From the NCBI RefSeq assembly GCF_900098745.1, contig NZ_FQTT01000011.1, positions 317,281 to 381,280 of the forward strand: DNA of 64,000 nt, written 5' to 3'. The notes beneath the pieces were generated by a model, which did no database searches, was not told the DNA's origin, and saw only the letters and a program-made list of their open reading frames with translations. Positions 52,533 to 61,836 of this stretch are shown here, in pieces; position 1 is the first letter of the stretch, and each line of letters starts with the position of its first letter. This DNA is from Actinomyces glycerinitolerans (GTDB lineage Bacteria > Actinomycetota > Actinomycetes > Actinomycetales > Actinomycetaceae). The position numbers and the translations under genes are program-made.

Positions 52533-53504
52533 TCACAGGGCGAGGATCTGGGCGCCGAGGGCGGGCCAGTTCTCCCGGTGCACGGTGCCGAAGGGGCGCG
52601 CACCCAGGAACACCGCCTGGCGGCGGGCGACCGGGTCTATCCAGATGAAGGACCCGGACTGGCCGAAGTGGCCGAAGGTCTCGGGGCTGCTTGTGGGGGC
52701 GGTCCAGTGCGGCTGTTTGGCGCCGCGGACCTCCAGGCCCAGGCCGAAGTCGTTTACGGCCTGGCGCCCATATCCGGGCAGGACGCCCGGCAGCCCGGGG
52801 TGGACGGGGCGGCGTGCGGCTTCGGCCAGTGCGGGGGAGACGAGTGTGGGGGCCGCGAGCTCGCGGGCGAAGGCGGCCAGGTCGGCGGCACTACCCGTCC
52901 CCGAGTGAGCGGGCGAGCCGGGGATGCGGACGCTCGCCATGCCGAGGGGCTCGAGGACGGCCTCCTCCACCCACGCCTCGAGCGGGGTGGCGGTGGCCTC
53001 CTCCAGGTGCCGACCGAGGATTTCGAAGCCGCGGTTGGAGTAGATGCGCCGTTGTCGCGGCGGCGCCAGCACGGCATCGGAGTCGAAGGCGACGCCGGAG
53101 GCGTGGGCGAGCAGATCGCGGACGGTGGCGCCGGGGAGTTCGGGCGCGGCGGGGGCGTCGAGGTCCAGCAGGTGGCGGTCGACGGCGATCAGGGCGCTCC
53201 AGGCGACGATCGGCTTGGTCAGGGAGGCGAGTGGGAAGACCGCGTTGCCGTCGCCAACCCGGGCGAGGGTGCGGAAGCGGGGTCGCCCGCCGGGGGCGAA
53301 GGGAGCGTCGGCGCCCGCGTCCGCGAGGAGCTCGCCGGCGATGAGCGCGATAGGAAAGTCGAATCGCTGTACGGCGGGGAGGGCCTCCGGCCCGACCGGG
53401 GCGGGCACGGCGCCAAACCCAGCGGGGAGGGCCTCCGGCCCGACCGGGGCGGGCACGGCGCTGCCGGCTCGGCCCGGCCGGTCGGCTCCCAAGGAGGTCG
53501 GCAT
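52533..53504 (-). CDS. Serine hydrolase of the beta-lactamase / class C PBP fold
   Basis: 323 aa, no signal peptide, so probably cytoplasmic. SxxK in FPLASLTKPIVAWS, YxN in RRIYSNRGFEI and the third motif as HFGQSGSFIWID (HxG type) mark an esterase- or DD-peptidase-like enzyme rather than a secreted beta-lactamase. The N-terminus holds an in-frame duplication, VPAPVGPEALPA twice, from a ~48-bp direct repeat at 53377-53460. The gene ends one base after the MITE-like element, which may have altered its 3' end. Confidence 0.85.
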   Translation of the reverse strand: MPTSLGADRPGRAGSAVPAPVGPEALPAGFGAVPAPVGPEALPAVQRFDFPIALIAGELLADAGADAPFAPGGRPRFRTLARVGDGNAVFPLASLTKPIVAWSALIAVDRHLLDLDAPAAPELPGATVRDLLAHASGVAFDSDAVLAPPRQRRIYSNRGFEILGRHLEEATATPLEAWVEEAVLEPLGMASVRIPGSPAHSGTGSAADLAAFARELAAPTLVSPALAEAARRPVHPGLPGVLPGYGRQAVNDFGLGLEVRGAKQPHWTAPTSSPETFGHFGQSGSFIWIDPVARRQAVFLGARPFGTVHRENWPALGAQILAL

Positions 53505-53515
53505 CGCGCCTCGCC

Positions 53516-54352
53516 TCAGTGCAGGCAGAGGCGCTGCTCGTGCAGGACGTCCAGGACGGGCGCCTGTGAGGCGGGGCCGCCGCCCAGCGCCCGGGCGATC
53601 TGCGTGGTGAAGGAGTCCACCCGGTTGTTGGTGTCGCGCAGGTCGTAGTACTGCTGGACCTCGGCGTCGTAGGCGGCCAGGGCGTCGGCGTGGGCGTCGA
53701 GGTCGGGGTAGGCGTCAACGGCGGTGACGATCTCGCGGGGCAGGCGCGGCTTGTACTGGGGCTCCTGGGCGGCGTGACCCACGAGCAGGCCGAGCAGCGG
53801 GTAGGTGCGTTCGGGCAGGCCCAGGGCGGAGATGACGCGACGGACGTCGCCAATGATGGAGCCGAGATAGACGGTTCCCAGGCCCAGGGACTCGGCGGCC
53901 ACGACCATGTTCTGGGCGGCGATGACGGCGTCCTCCACGCCCTGGAGGAACAGGGCGGTGCGCTCGAGCGGCTCCAGGGAGGCGCCGGCGCGCTCGCGGA
54001 TGACGGCGTTGCGGTGCAGGTCGACGACGAACACGAACAGTTCCCCGCGGTCGCCGCCCACGTAGGGCTGGCCGGAGGCGAGGTGGAGTTGCTCGCGCAC
54101 GGCGGGGTCCTTGACCCGGATGACGGTGACCTGCTGCTGGAAGGAGGAGCTGGCGGCGTGGCGGGCGACGTCGAGCAGGGTGGTAACGACGTCCTCGGCG
54201 ACCGGCTCGGAGGTGTAGGCGCGGATGGTGCGGTGGGCAAGTTGGGCGGCGATGGTTGTGTTGGTGATGGGCGTAGTCGCCGGGGTGGTCAGGGCGTCGG
54301 TTGGTGCGGCGGCAGCGGCGCCGGTGGACTCGTTGGCAGGCGTGGTCGTCAT
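53516..54352 (-). CDS. NfsA-type NADPH-dependent nitroreductase
   Basis: 278 aa FMN flavoprotein. RTIRAYTSEPV, ARHAASSSFQQQVTVIRVKD, the mid block FLQGVEDAVIAAQNMVVAAESLGLGTVYLGSI and LGLPERTYPLLGLLVGHAAQEP are typical of the NfsA/FRP group. The first ~35 residues are Ala/Thr-rich and variable. Lies 11 bp upstream of the serine hydrolase gene in the same direction, so probably co-transcribed. Confidence 0.9.
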   Translation of the reverse strand: MTTTPANESTGAAAAAPTDALTTPATTPITNTTIAAQLAHRTIRAYTSEPVAEDVVTTLLDVARHAASSSFQQQVTVIRVKDPAVREQLHLASGQPYVGGDRGELFVFVVDLHRNAVIRERAGASLEPLERTALFLQGVEDAVIAAQNMVVAAESLGLGTVYLGSIIGDVRRVISALGLPERTYPLLGLLVGHAAQEPQYKPRLPREIVTAVDAYPDLDAHADALAAYDAEVQQYYDLRDTNNRVDSFTTQIARALGGGPASQAPVLDVLHEQRLCLH

Positions 54353-54436
54353 GACTCGACTTTAGCCCGGTCGGCCGGGTCCCAGCCGGGAGTGTTGGGA
54401 GAGAACCAAGGGTGGGGCCGGCCTGCGGCGAACGCC

Positions 54437-54442
54437 TACCAT
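54437..54442 (+). promoter_or_regulatory. Leaderless -10 box of the DnaQ-like gene
   Basis: TACCAT ends 7 nt before ATG 54450. It overlaps an ATG at 54441 in the same frame and so argues for 54450 as the true start. Confidence 0.5.
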
Positions 54443-54449
54443 GGGGCCG

Positions 54450-55190
54450 ATGCCCTTCTATCACCGCACGCGTCGTCCACTGCGCCAGACTCTCCAGCCC
54501 CGCTCCGCCGCGGGCGCACCGGAGACCGTGGACGTTTCGCGGGTGGGCTACGCCGTCGTCGACCTGGAGACCACGGGCCTGTCCCCGGCGGCGGATTCGA
54601 TCATTGAGATCGGGCTGGTACTGGCGGGCCCCGACGGCGCCGTGGAGCGCACTTGGTCAACCCTGGTGAACCCGGGCACCGGTGTCGATGTGGGCCCGAC
54701 GTACATTCACGGGCTTGTGGCCGAGGACCTGGTCGGGGCGCCCGCCCTGGCCGACGTCGCCGACCTGCTGGTGCGCGACCTGGCGGGGCGGGCGGTGGTC
54801 GCCCACAACGCGCGCTTCGACGTCGGCTTCCTCACCCAGGCGCTGGGCGGCCTGGACCGGTTGGAGCGCGGAGCGCGGGTGCCGCGCGTGTGCACGATGG
54901 AGATGGCACGGCACTTCATGGCCACGCCGTCGCGGCGGCTGGTCACCTGCTGTGAGACCGCGGGCGTGGAGATCGGGCGGCATCACACGGCGCTCGACGA
55001 CGCCCTGGCCAGTGCGGGCCTGCTGCGCCACTACATGGCGGTGGGGCGGGAGCGCGGCGAGGAGCCGGTGGCGTGGTCGCGCTCGCTGACGGAGGCGGTG
55101 GCCTTCAACGGCTGGCGCTGGAGCGAGACGGCCGCCCGCGCCCAGGAGTCGCGTCTGGTGCCGCGCCGCGGCGACGGCGTGCTGCGGTAG
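54450..55190 (+). CDS. DnaQ-like 3'-5' exonuclease (DNA polymerase III epsilon type)
   Basis: 246 aa DEDDh exonuclease: VVDLETTGLSP (Asp, Glu), VAHNARFDVGFL (Asp) and HHTALDDALAS (His, Asp). The ~30 residues before the domain are basic; a ~60-residue Trp-containing C-terminal extension has no known motif. Could be the replicative proofreading subunit or a separate repair/RNA exonuclease. The start rests on the leaderless -10. Confidence 0.92.
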   Translation: MPFYHRTRRPLRQTLQPRSAAGAPETVDVSRVGYAVVDLETTGLSPAADSIIEIGLVLAGPDGAVERTWSTLVNPGTGVDVGPTYIHGLVAEDLVGAPALADVADLLVRDLAGRAVVAHNARFDVGFLTQALGGLDRLERGARVPRVCTMEMARHFMATPSRRLVTCCETAGVEIGRHHTALDDALASAGLLRHYMAVGRERGEEPVAWSRSLTEAVAFNGWRWSETAARAQESRLVPRRGDGVLR

Positions 55191-55469
55191 GTTGCGCCTC
55201 GGGTTCTTCCTACACGGGAGGTTCGAGATCAAGACAAACGCACGTCGGGATGCTGGGCTTGAGTGCACCGACCAGATCGAGTTGCTGGTCGGAGATGAAC
55301 CAGCGGCCTCTGACAGCTCCTCGTGGGCCAACCCGTGTCCTCGACCTACCACCTGACGCGAAGGCACTTGGCGGTCTCGTACCCCACACCGGCGTTGAAT
55401 CGGTCATGATAAGCGCCATAGAACCAATGCCGGCGCGACGGAGCGCCGGCCCGAAGGGACCACAACACC
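55191..55469. other. Intergenic region upstream of the beta-galactosidase gene
   Basis: 279 bp with slightly lower GC. A minus-strand frame of 69 codons exists, but lacks an RBS and recognisable motifs. TTGAAT and ATGATAAG around 55396-55413 could form part of the promoter of the next gene. No clear operator. Confidence 0.4.
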
Positions 55470-57920
55470 ATGAAACGCACCGACCTCAACCGCGGCTGGA
55501 CCTTCCGCGAGAACACCGGCGCCTTCGCCAGTCTCCTCGGCGCCGCCCCCACGAGGGTAGTCGACCTTCCCCACGACGCCGTCCTCGCCGGCGGCCGCGA
55601 TCCCGGCAGCGAGAACCAGGGCAACAACGCCTACTTCCGCTCCGGCGCCTGGGTCTACGAGAAGACCATCGACGTACCCGCCCAGTGGCGCAACCGCCGC
55701 GTCGCCCTGGAGTTCGAAGGCGTTTACCGCGACGCCGTCGTCAAGGTCAACGGGGCCTTCGCCGCCCAGCGGCCGGGCGGCTACACCCTCTTCCACGTCA
55801 GCCTCGACCCGTACCTGCGCTACGGCGAGGAGAACGTCATCACCGTCGAGGCCCAGGCCCACAACGACTCGCGCTGGTACTCCGGCGGCGGCATCACCCG
55901 CCCCGTCCACCTGCTTGTCGGCCCGCTCGTCCACATCGCCCCCACCGGCATCCAGGTGACCACCCCGGAGATCGACGACGAACTCGCCGTCGTTGAAGTC
56001 GCCGTCCCCGTGGTCAACGGCTCCATTACCACCGCCACCACCGACGCCCGCATCGAGGTCCTTGGCCCCGACGGCGCCCTCGCCGCCACCGGGACACTGC
56101 GCGTATCGACCCTCGCCGGCGAGACCCAAACCGGCCGCCGGCGCCTCTACATCCAGGCCCCGCAACGCTGGAGCACCGACTCCCCCGCCCTGTACACGGC
56201 CCGCGTCACCCTCGGCAGCGGCGATGCCGAAGACACGGCCGAGGCCCGCTTCGGCATTCGCAGCCTGCGTCTGGATCCCATCCACGGGCTGCGTCTCAAC
56301 GGCCGGACCGTCAATCTGCACGGCGCCTGCGTGCACAACGACAACGGCGTCCTCGCCGGCGCCTGCATCGCCGCCGCCGAGGACCGCCGCGTGCGTCTGC
56401 TCAAGGCCGCCGGCTTCAACGCCCTGCGCTCATCACACAACCCCATGAGCGTGGCCATGCTCGAGGCCTGCGACCGCCACGGCATGCTCGTCATGGACGA
56501 GACCTGGGACGTGTGGACCGACGCGAAGACCACCGATGACTACTCCCTGGCCTTCCCCGAGTGGTGGGAGCGCGACGTCGAGTCCCTCGTCGCCAAGGAC
56601 TTGAACCACCCCAGCGTGATCCTCTACTCGATCGGCAACGAGATCCCCGAAATCGGCACCCCCCACGGCGCCCGCCGCGCCCGCACCATCGCGGAGAAAC
56701 TCCGCTCCCTGGACTCCAGCCGGTACGTCCTGAACTCCCTCAACGCGATGATGGCGATCCTGGACGAACTCGCGCAGATGCGCGAGCAGGCCGGTCAGGG
56801 CTCCGATGCGGACTCCCCCGCCGAGGGCGCCGACTCCGGCGACATCAATACCGCCATGGCGGACGCCGACGACATGATGTCGGCGATCATGAGCCTTCCG
56901 GAGATCACCGACAAGATCACCGAGGCGGCCGACGCCGTCGACATCCTCGGACACAACTATGCGGACGTGCGCTACCGGATCGAGCATGAGGCCGACCCGA
57001 ACCGTGTCATCGTCGGCTCGGAGACCTTCTCCACGCGCATCGCCACCTACTGGAGGCTCGTCCAGGAGCTGCCCTATGTCATCGGCGACTTCACCTGGAC
57101 CGGCTGGGACTACCTGGGCGAGGCCGGCATCGCCCGCCCCATCTACTCCGACGACCAGGCCTCCGGCATGGGCGCCGCCTACCCGTACCTGCTCGCGGGC
57201 TCCGGCGACATCGACATCCTCGGCGATCGCAAGACGATCTCCCTGTACCGGGAGGTCGCCGTCGGCCTGTGCAAGAAGCCGGTGCTGGCCGTCCAGCGGC
57301 CGGAGCACTTCACCGAGCCGATCGCGCCGCACTCGTGGACGTGGACGGACTCGGTCGCGTCGTGGACGTGGGATGTACCGGCCGGCAGCCCCGTCACGGT
57401 CGAGGCCTATGCCGACGCCGACGAGGTCGCCTTCCTCGTCAACGGCGCCGAGGTCGCTCGCACGCCCGTCGGCACCGACCTGCCCTTCTACGCGAAGGCG
57501 GACACGACCTACCAGCCCGGCGAACTCACCGTCGTCGCCTACCGCGACGGCCAGGAGCTCGGCCGTACGAGCCTGGAGACGGCGGGGCCGGTGGCCGCGC
57601 TCAAGGCGGAGGTCGAGGCGGGGCCGGTGCGGGCCGACGACGCATCACTGGCCTTCGTGCCGATCTCACTGCTCGACGCCGCCGGCCGCCTCAACCCGGC
57701 CGCGGACCGACCAGTCACGGTGGAAGTCGCGGGACCGGCGGTGCTGCAGGGACTGGGCTCCGCCCGCCCGAGCCACGAGGAATCCTTCCTGTCCGACACG
57801 TTCACGACGTATCAGGGCCGTGCGCTCGCGGTGATCCGTCCAACGGGCATAGGCGAGGTCACGGTGAGAGTCTCCGGGGATGATCTGGGCACGGAGGTGT
57901 CCTTCACCGTCGAGCCCTGA
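55470..57920 (+). CDS. Beta-galactosidase, glycoside hydrolase family 2
   Basis: 816 aa, cytoplasmic (no signal peptide). Sugar-binding domain (WTFRENTG to LLVG), two immunoglobulin-like domains, TIM barrel and a C-terminal DUF4982/Ig region. Acid/base Glu391 in YSIGNEIPE and nucleophile Glu518 in VGSETFSTR are in place; HNPMSVAMLEACDRHGMLVMDETWD and DFTWTGWDYLGEAGI are conserved. The subfamily is the medium-length GH2 type of gut and oral bacteria, active on beta-galactosides or related sugars. No transporter or regulator is adjacent. Confidence 0.93.
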   Translation: MKRTDLNRGWTFRENTGAFASLLGAAPTRVVDLPHDAVLAGGRDPGSENQGNNAYFRSGAWVYEKTIDVPAQWRNRRVALEFEGVYRDAVVKVNGAFAAQRPGGYTLFHVSLDPYLRYGEENVITVEAQAHNDSRWYSGGGITRPVHLLVGPLVHIAPTGIQVTTPEIDDELAVVEVAVPVVNGSITTATTDARIEVLGPDGALAATGTLRVSTLAGETQTGRRRLYIQAPQRWSTDSPALYTARVTLGSGDAEDTAEARFGIRSLRLDPIHGLRLNGRTVNLHGACVHNDNGVLAGACIAAAEDRRVRLLKAAGFNALRSSHNPMSVAMLEACDRHGMLVMDETWDVWTDAKTTDDYSLAFPEWWERDVESLVAKDLNHPSVILYSIGNEIPEIGTPHGARRARTIAEKLRSLDSSRYVLNSLNAMMAILDELAQMREQAGQGSDADSPAEGADSGDINTAMADADDMMSAIMSLPEITDKITEAADAVDILGHNYADVRYRIEHEADPNRVIVGSETFSTRIATYWRLVQELPYVIGDFTWTGWDYLGEAGIARPIYSDDQASGMGAAYPYLLAGSGDIDILGDRKTISLYREVAVGLCKKPVLAVQRPEHFTEPIAPHSWTWTDSVASWTWDVPAGSPVTVEAYADADEVAFLVNGAEVARTPVGTDLPFYAKADTTYQPGELTVVAYRDGQELGRTSLETAGPVAALKAEVEAGPVRADDASLAFVPISLLDAAGRLNPAADRPVTVEVAGPAVLQGLGSARPSHEESFLSDTFTTYQGRALAVIRPTGIGEVTVRVSGDDLGTEVSFTVEP

Positions 57921-58007
57921 CCCGTGGGCGTGTTCCGGGGGCCGGTGCCGTCCCCAACCGGCCCCCGGCGCGTCGTTCACGCCGGGCAGCGGCTGTTGCG
58001 GGGACGG

Positions 58008-59171
58008 TCAAAGCGCCACCAAGAACCCGTCGTCGTCCACCACCACTCCCCCGGCGCCGCCCAGCAGGGTGGCGGCGATCTTCTCAATCAGTGCCCCGGC
58101 GGCATCGCGCGCCCGCCGAACGTCGGTGGGAGGGTACTCGTGGTGAGCGTCGGCCGGGTCGAGGGGTGCCCACACAACCTGGTAGGCGATCACCCCGCCG
58201 CGCGCCCAGGACTCGCCGCGCACCGCCAGCGGCACCGCCTCGGCCGCCTGGACGCGGATCTCGATCCCGCCCCAGTCGGGGCGCTCCTCCGCCACGTCGG
58301 TAACCACGCCGTACCCGTCGCGCAGCTCCTCCACGGGAATTCCCGCGGCGAGGGCCTGCGCCTCCTGCTCGGCCTGCTCGTGACGGTGCTGTTCGGCGGC
58401 GCGCCAGGCGGCGTCGAGCGCGTCCTCCCCCAACGTCTCAACCAACCTGTCCAACTCCTCCGGCGGTATGGACGCCAAACCGGTTGGGCCCGGCGTGGAG
58501 TCGGGCTGAAGTAGCACGTGCGCGCCCGGCGCGACCGGGGCGGTCAGGGCGACGACGCCGTCGGGAACAATCCACACGGGCGAGTACACGGTCAGGGTGG
58601 TGGAGCGCTCCGGGTCGGGGACCACCAGCACCGGTCGGGTGCGGCCGCCGGGCGCAGCCGGGTCGCCGGCCAGGCGAATCCCACCGGCCAGGCGGCGCGC
58701 AATGGCACGCAGGCGGATCAGGGCGAGCAGCTCCGTGCCGGTCGGCTGAGCGAGGGGGAAGGCGTCGGTGAGCGGGTCGACGCCGACCAATTCCTGCGGC
58801 AGGGCGCCGGCGCGCTGCGGTGGGCAGTCCAGGACCATGACCTGGGACGCCCAATCGGGCAGTTCCAGCACCCGGCGCAGCTCGCCGTCGACATGCCAGG
58901 GCCCCTGCAGCTCGGCGCCGGGAGCCACCTGCAACCGGGAGGCGCCCACCCAGCCGGCATGTTCGTCCAGGGACAGGGCGAGGGCCTCGACCTCGTCGAC
59001 GGTAACGTCGTCGGCGAGCAGCAGCAGGTGCTGGGAGTCGGCGCGGCCCACCGGGAAGGAGCCGACCGCGGAAAGCGTGGTATCCGGAAGGGTGATGGCC
59101 AGGTCGGCGCCGGCGGTGAAGAAGTCCGGCATGGCCGGGCCGGCGGACCGGGGCGCTTGAGGCTGGCTCAT
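58008..59171 (-). CDS. Uncharacterised cytoplasmic protein coupled to dcd
   Basis: 387 aa. ATG at 59171 overlaps the dcd stop by ATGA. No signal peptide, no membrane helix. Acidic, Ala/Leu-rich, with several Trp. One amphipathic Gln/Glu/His-rich helix lies near residue 285 ([24 protein letters not shown]). Its final ~60 residues contain a DDDGFLVAL end. I do not recognise the family. Translational coupling may mean only shared transcription. Confidence 0.72.
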   Translation of the reverse strand: MSQPQAPRSAGPAMPDFFTAGADLAITLPDTTLSAVGSFPVGRADSQHLLLLADDVTVDEVEALALSLDEHAGWVGASRLQVAPGAELQGPWHVDGELRRVLELPDWASQVMVLDCPPQRAGALPQELVGVDPLTDAFPLAQPTGTELLALIRLRAIARRLAGGIRLAGDPAAPGGRTRPVLVVPDPERSTTLTVYSPVWIVPDGVVALTAPVAPGAHVLLQPDSTPGPTGLASIPPEELDRLVETLGEDALDAAWRAAEQHRHEQAEQEAQALAAGIPVEELRDGYGVVTDVAEERPDWGGIEIRVQAAEAVPLAVRGESWARGGVIAYQVVWAPLDPADAHHEYPPTDVRRARDAAGALIEKIAATLLGGAGGVVVDDDGFLVAL

Positions 59172-59803
59172 GCCCCGGCCCCTTCGGGATGACACGCGGT
59201 GGCATCGTCGTCCGGGGAACCGGGGTCGGTGATGCGGACGCGGTGGAAGGACAGGTGGGAGCGCGAGGCCGTAGGGCCGCGCTGGCCCTGGTAGCGCGAG
59301 CCGGTGGCGCCCTGGCCGTAGGGGGCGGCGGCGGGCGAGGACAGCCGGAAGAAGCACAGCTGCCCGACCTTCATGCCGGGCCAGAGCTTGATGGGCATGG
59401 TGGCCGTGTTCGACAGCTCCAGGGTGACATGCCCGGAGAAGCCGGGATCGATGAATCCGGCGGTGGAGTGGGTCAGTAGGCCGAGGCGCCCCAGGCTGGA
59501 CTTTCCCTCCAGGCGGGCGGCGACGTCGTCGGGCAGGGAGACGCGCTCGTAGGTGGAGCCGAGCACGAACTCGCCGGGGTGCAGTACCAGCGGCTCATCG
59601 GGGCCGACGTCGACCAGGTGGGTGAGCCGGTCCTGCTCAACGGCGGGGTCGATGACCGGGTAGCGGTGGTTGTCGAATAGGCGGAACCAGCGGTCCAGGC
59701 GCACGTCAATGGAGGCGGGCTGGATCATCTCCGGGTCGTAGGGCTCGAGGCCGACGTGACCGGATTCGAGTTCCGCGCGGATGTCACGGTCGGAAAGCAG
59801 CAC
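59168..59803 (-). CDS. dcd: dCTP deaminase
   Basis: 211 aa, starting with GTG at 59803 ([12 protein letters not shown]). Makes dUTP from dCTP; actinobacterial members often also hydrolyse dUTP to dUMP. Active-site segments: [34 protein letters not shown] with the conserved Ser, Arg and Glu, and [10 protein letters not shown]. The C-terminal [11 protein letters not shown] segment is the nucleotide-closing tail; ~20 residues after it are extra. Residues upstream of the GTG in the frame look non-coding. Confidence 0.95.
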   Translation of the reverse strand: MLLSDRDIRAELESGHVGLEPYDPEMIQPASIDVRLDRWFRLFDNHRYPVIDPAVEQDRLTHLVDVGPDEPLVLHPGEFVLGSTYERVSLPDDVAARLEGKSSLGRLGLLTHSTAGFIDPGFSGHVTLELSNTATMPIKLWPGMKVGQLCFFRLSSPAAAPYGQGATGSRYQGQRGPTASRSHLSFHRVRITDPGSPDDDATACHPEGAGA

Positions 59804-59863
59804 GACCCCGATTGTGCCAGGTTGCCGGCGCCCCGGCACCCGGGTCGGGGCGCCGCGGCCGAC

Positions 59864-60487
59864 TCAGTTGCTCAGCGGCACGCCCCTGGCGTCGACGCCC
59901 CACGGCTGGGCGCCGGGGGTGGCGGTAAGGATGATGATGCCCTCGACCAGCCCCCAGATCGCCGAAACCACAGCGAGGATACCGAAGGACAGCAGCGTGA
60001 TGAGCAGTTGGGCGACGGCCTTGCCGGTGTAGCCGAGGTAGAAGTTGTGGACGCCGAGCGACCCCAGGAAAATGCCCAGTAGGCCTGCGGCGACCTTGGA
60101 CTTCTGGTCGTACATCGCGTAGGGCGGGCCGTATGCCGCCGCGGACCCCTGGTAACCCGGCTGCTGGTAGCCCTGCTGGTAAGCGGGGTCCTGGTAGCCC
60201 TGCTGATAGTCGGCCTGACTGTAATTCGGGTCTTGGTAGCCCTGCTGCTGGTAGCCGGCCTGTTGCGCCTGCTCATACCCGGTCGGGTAGGCGTCACCCG
60301 GGTAGTCCTGGACGCCCGGGTAGGCGTCGGGTTGGCGGTAGGGATCGGCGGTCTCGGCGGTGGAGGCGTTTGAAGCGCCGTTACCCTGAGAGTACGGGTA
60401 GCTCACGGTGGGAGCGTCGTTGAGGTTCGCCCCATAGGAGCCATCGTTGTTCTGCGGTTCGGGCGCACTGAAGGGCGAAGCAGTCAT
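59864..60487 (-). CDS. TM2-domain membrane protein with Tyr/Gln-rich N-terminus
   Basis: 207 aa. The first ~120 residues are Tyr, Gln, Gly and Pro-rich with imperfect YQQGYQDP-type repeats. The C-terminal TM2 domain reads SKVAAGLLGIFLGSLGVHNFYLGYTGKAVAQLLITLL followed by GILAVVSAIWGLVEGIIILT: two helices joined by a short polar loop. Similar low-complexity tails occur in the LppM-like proteins of this window. Function unknown. Confidence 0.88.
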   Translation of the reverse strand: MTASPFSAPEPQNNDGSYGANLNDAPTVSYPYSQGNGASNASTAETADPYRQPDAYPGVQDYPGDAYPTGYEQAQQAGYQQQGYQDPNYSQADYQQGYQDPAYQQGYQQPGYQGSAAAYGPPYAMYDQKSKVAAGLLGIFLGSLGVHNFYLGYTGKAVAQLLITLLSFGILAVVSAIWGLVEGIIILTATPGAQPWGVDARGVPLSN

Positions 60488-60656
60488 GGCGTCATGCTGA
60501 CAGATCGGCGCGGCGGCGTGCAGCCCGTCTCGGGGGTTGTTCTACCCATACGCGAGGTATCTCACGGTCCGGCTGCTCCCAGGGTCGGAGCGGTGGCGCG
60601 TTGCGCCAGGCCGGTCGCGTGGTAATCTGTGCGGGCACCTCACCCAGGTGAGGCAT

Positions 60657-60730
60657 GCGGGTGTAGTTCAATGGTAGAACTTCAGCTTCCCAAGCTGACA
60701 GCGCGGGTTCGATTCCCGTCACCCGCTCCA
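60657..60730 (+). tRNA. tRNA-Gly (anticodon CCC)
   Basis: Acceptor GCGGGTG pairs with CACCCGC; D-arm GTTCAATGGTAGAAC; anticodon stem TCAGC/GCTGA with loop TTCCCAA, anticodon CCC at 60689-60691; T-arm with TTCGATT. The CCA end is encoded (60728-60730). All arms fold in the standard cloverleaf. Confidence 0.96.
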
Positions 60731-60765
60731 CTTGCGGCCCGCGGACACCTGACGAATCACATCCC

Positions 60766-61557
60766 TCACCACAGCTCGGCGACGGCGCGCACGACCAGCC
60801 AGGTAGCACCGGCGTCGACCAGCGTCCAGGTCAACCACCAGAATCCGGCCGGTAGGGGGGTGAGCGCCCCCAGTGTGCGGTGGTCGGCGCCGCCGTCACG
60901 CGAGCGGGCGACGTCGCCGAGTGATTCCCACGCCCCGGCCAGCAGCAGCAGTCCAACGCCTGCCACCACGCCGGCGCGCAGCGGCACGGCTACGGTGGTG
61001 TCACCCCACCACCACAGGGCCGCCACCGCCGCGCCGCACAACGTCACCAGTACTGCGGTGCGCACGGATCGGCTCATCGCCAGCAGCACGACCAATACCA
61101 CCAGCGCCACCGCCAACACCGCGCCCGCCCAGCCCGACAGGACGGCGAGCACGGCGCCCGCCCCGACAATCGCGGGCATCGGGTAGCCTGCCCAGGCCGT
61201 GATGCAGCGGCCGGGCCCGCGGCTGCGGCCGGAGGTGACCGCCCGCCCGGACAGGTCTCCCGCGACGACGAAGCCGTGGAAGCGGCGTCCGACCAGCATG
61301 CCGACGGCGGCGTGTCCGGCCTCGTGTACGAGCGTGGTCAGTGCTCGCGCCCACCGGCGCGCCACCGGCAGCGCCCACGCCAGGGCGACGACCGCCGCCG
61401 CGGGCCACAGCAGCCGCGGGTCGGGCGGCGTAGTGGCGGCAACCCGGGCAAGCACCCCGTCCCAGAAACCGGCGACGCCGGGGGTCGCCGCGGCAGCGTC
61501 CGGGGTCGGCCCCGCCGCAGCGAGCATTGTAGTGTCGATTGCGTGCGTGCTGATCAT
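60766..61557 (-). CDS. M50B-like membrane metalloprotease-family protein
   Basis: 263 aa from ATG 61557; GTG two codons upstream is an alternative. The zinc motif HEAGH in LTTLVHEAGHAAVGMLVGRRFHG lies in a helix after ~90 residues. Five to six further helices follow, with GRSRGPGRCITAWAGYPMPAIVGAG typical of the M50B-like group of Actinobacteria and Firmicutes. The second metal ligand expected in site-2 proteases (NxxPxxxxDG) is not seen, so activity is uncertain. Confidence 0.82.
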   Translation of the reverse strand: MISTHAIDTTMLAAAGPTPDAAAATPGVAGFWDGVLARVAATTPPDPRLLWPAAAVVALAWALPVARRWARALTTLVHEAGHAAVGMLVGRRFHGFVVAGDLSGRAVTSGRSRGPGRCITAWAGYPMPAIVGAGAVLAVLSGWAGAVLAVALVVLVVLLAMSRSVRTAVLVTLCGAAVAALWWWGDTTVAVPLRAGVVAGVGLLLLAGAWESLGDVARSRDGGADHRTLGALTPLPAGFWWLTWTLVDAGATWLVVRAVAELW

Positions 61558-61652
61558 GGTCACCGCCCGCAGTCTGCCAGGTGCTCCTGTGCAGGGATGC
61601 CAAGCCCCAAACGCAGCCCGAGCACGTTTCACCGGCCGTGATTCAAGCGGAT

Positions 61653-61778
61653 GCTGTCACAGGATGCACCACTTTAAGACGGCTCCACCACTTGTAACAT
61701 CGCCGGGTCGCACGATGACGCGGTTATCAAGGCGATCCAATGGCAGGGCGGGTTGAAAGTGGTGCATTCCATGACAGC
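61653..61778. repeat. 126-bp element with ~26-bp terminal inverted repeats
   Basis: GCTGTCA..GGATGCACCACTTT at 61653-61679 matches the inverse of 61751-61778 (about 21 of 26 positions; TGCACCACTTT is exact). A third, weaker CCACCACTTGTAA lies inside at 61684. No transposase; looks like a small MITE or a regulatory inverted repeat between two divergent genes. Confidence 0.55.
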
Positions 61779-61824
61779 TGAACCCAACCGGCCATGGCCC
61801 CGACCGGCCTCGGTGCGCGTGACC

Positions 61825-61830
61825 TAGGGT
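61825..61830 (+). promoter_or_regulatory. Leaderless -10 box of the Nudix gene
   Basis: TAGGGT followed by CGGTCC and the ATG at 61837; no RBS. Confidence 0.5.
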
Positions 61831-61836
61831 CGGTCC

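Noticed and set aside
55210..55419. 69-codon minus-strand frame upstream of the beta-galactosidase
   Set aside because: No RBS, no leaderless -10 and no recognisable motif; listed only as intergenic.
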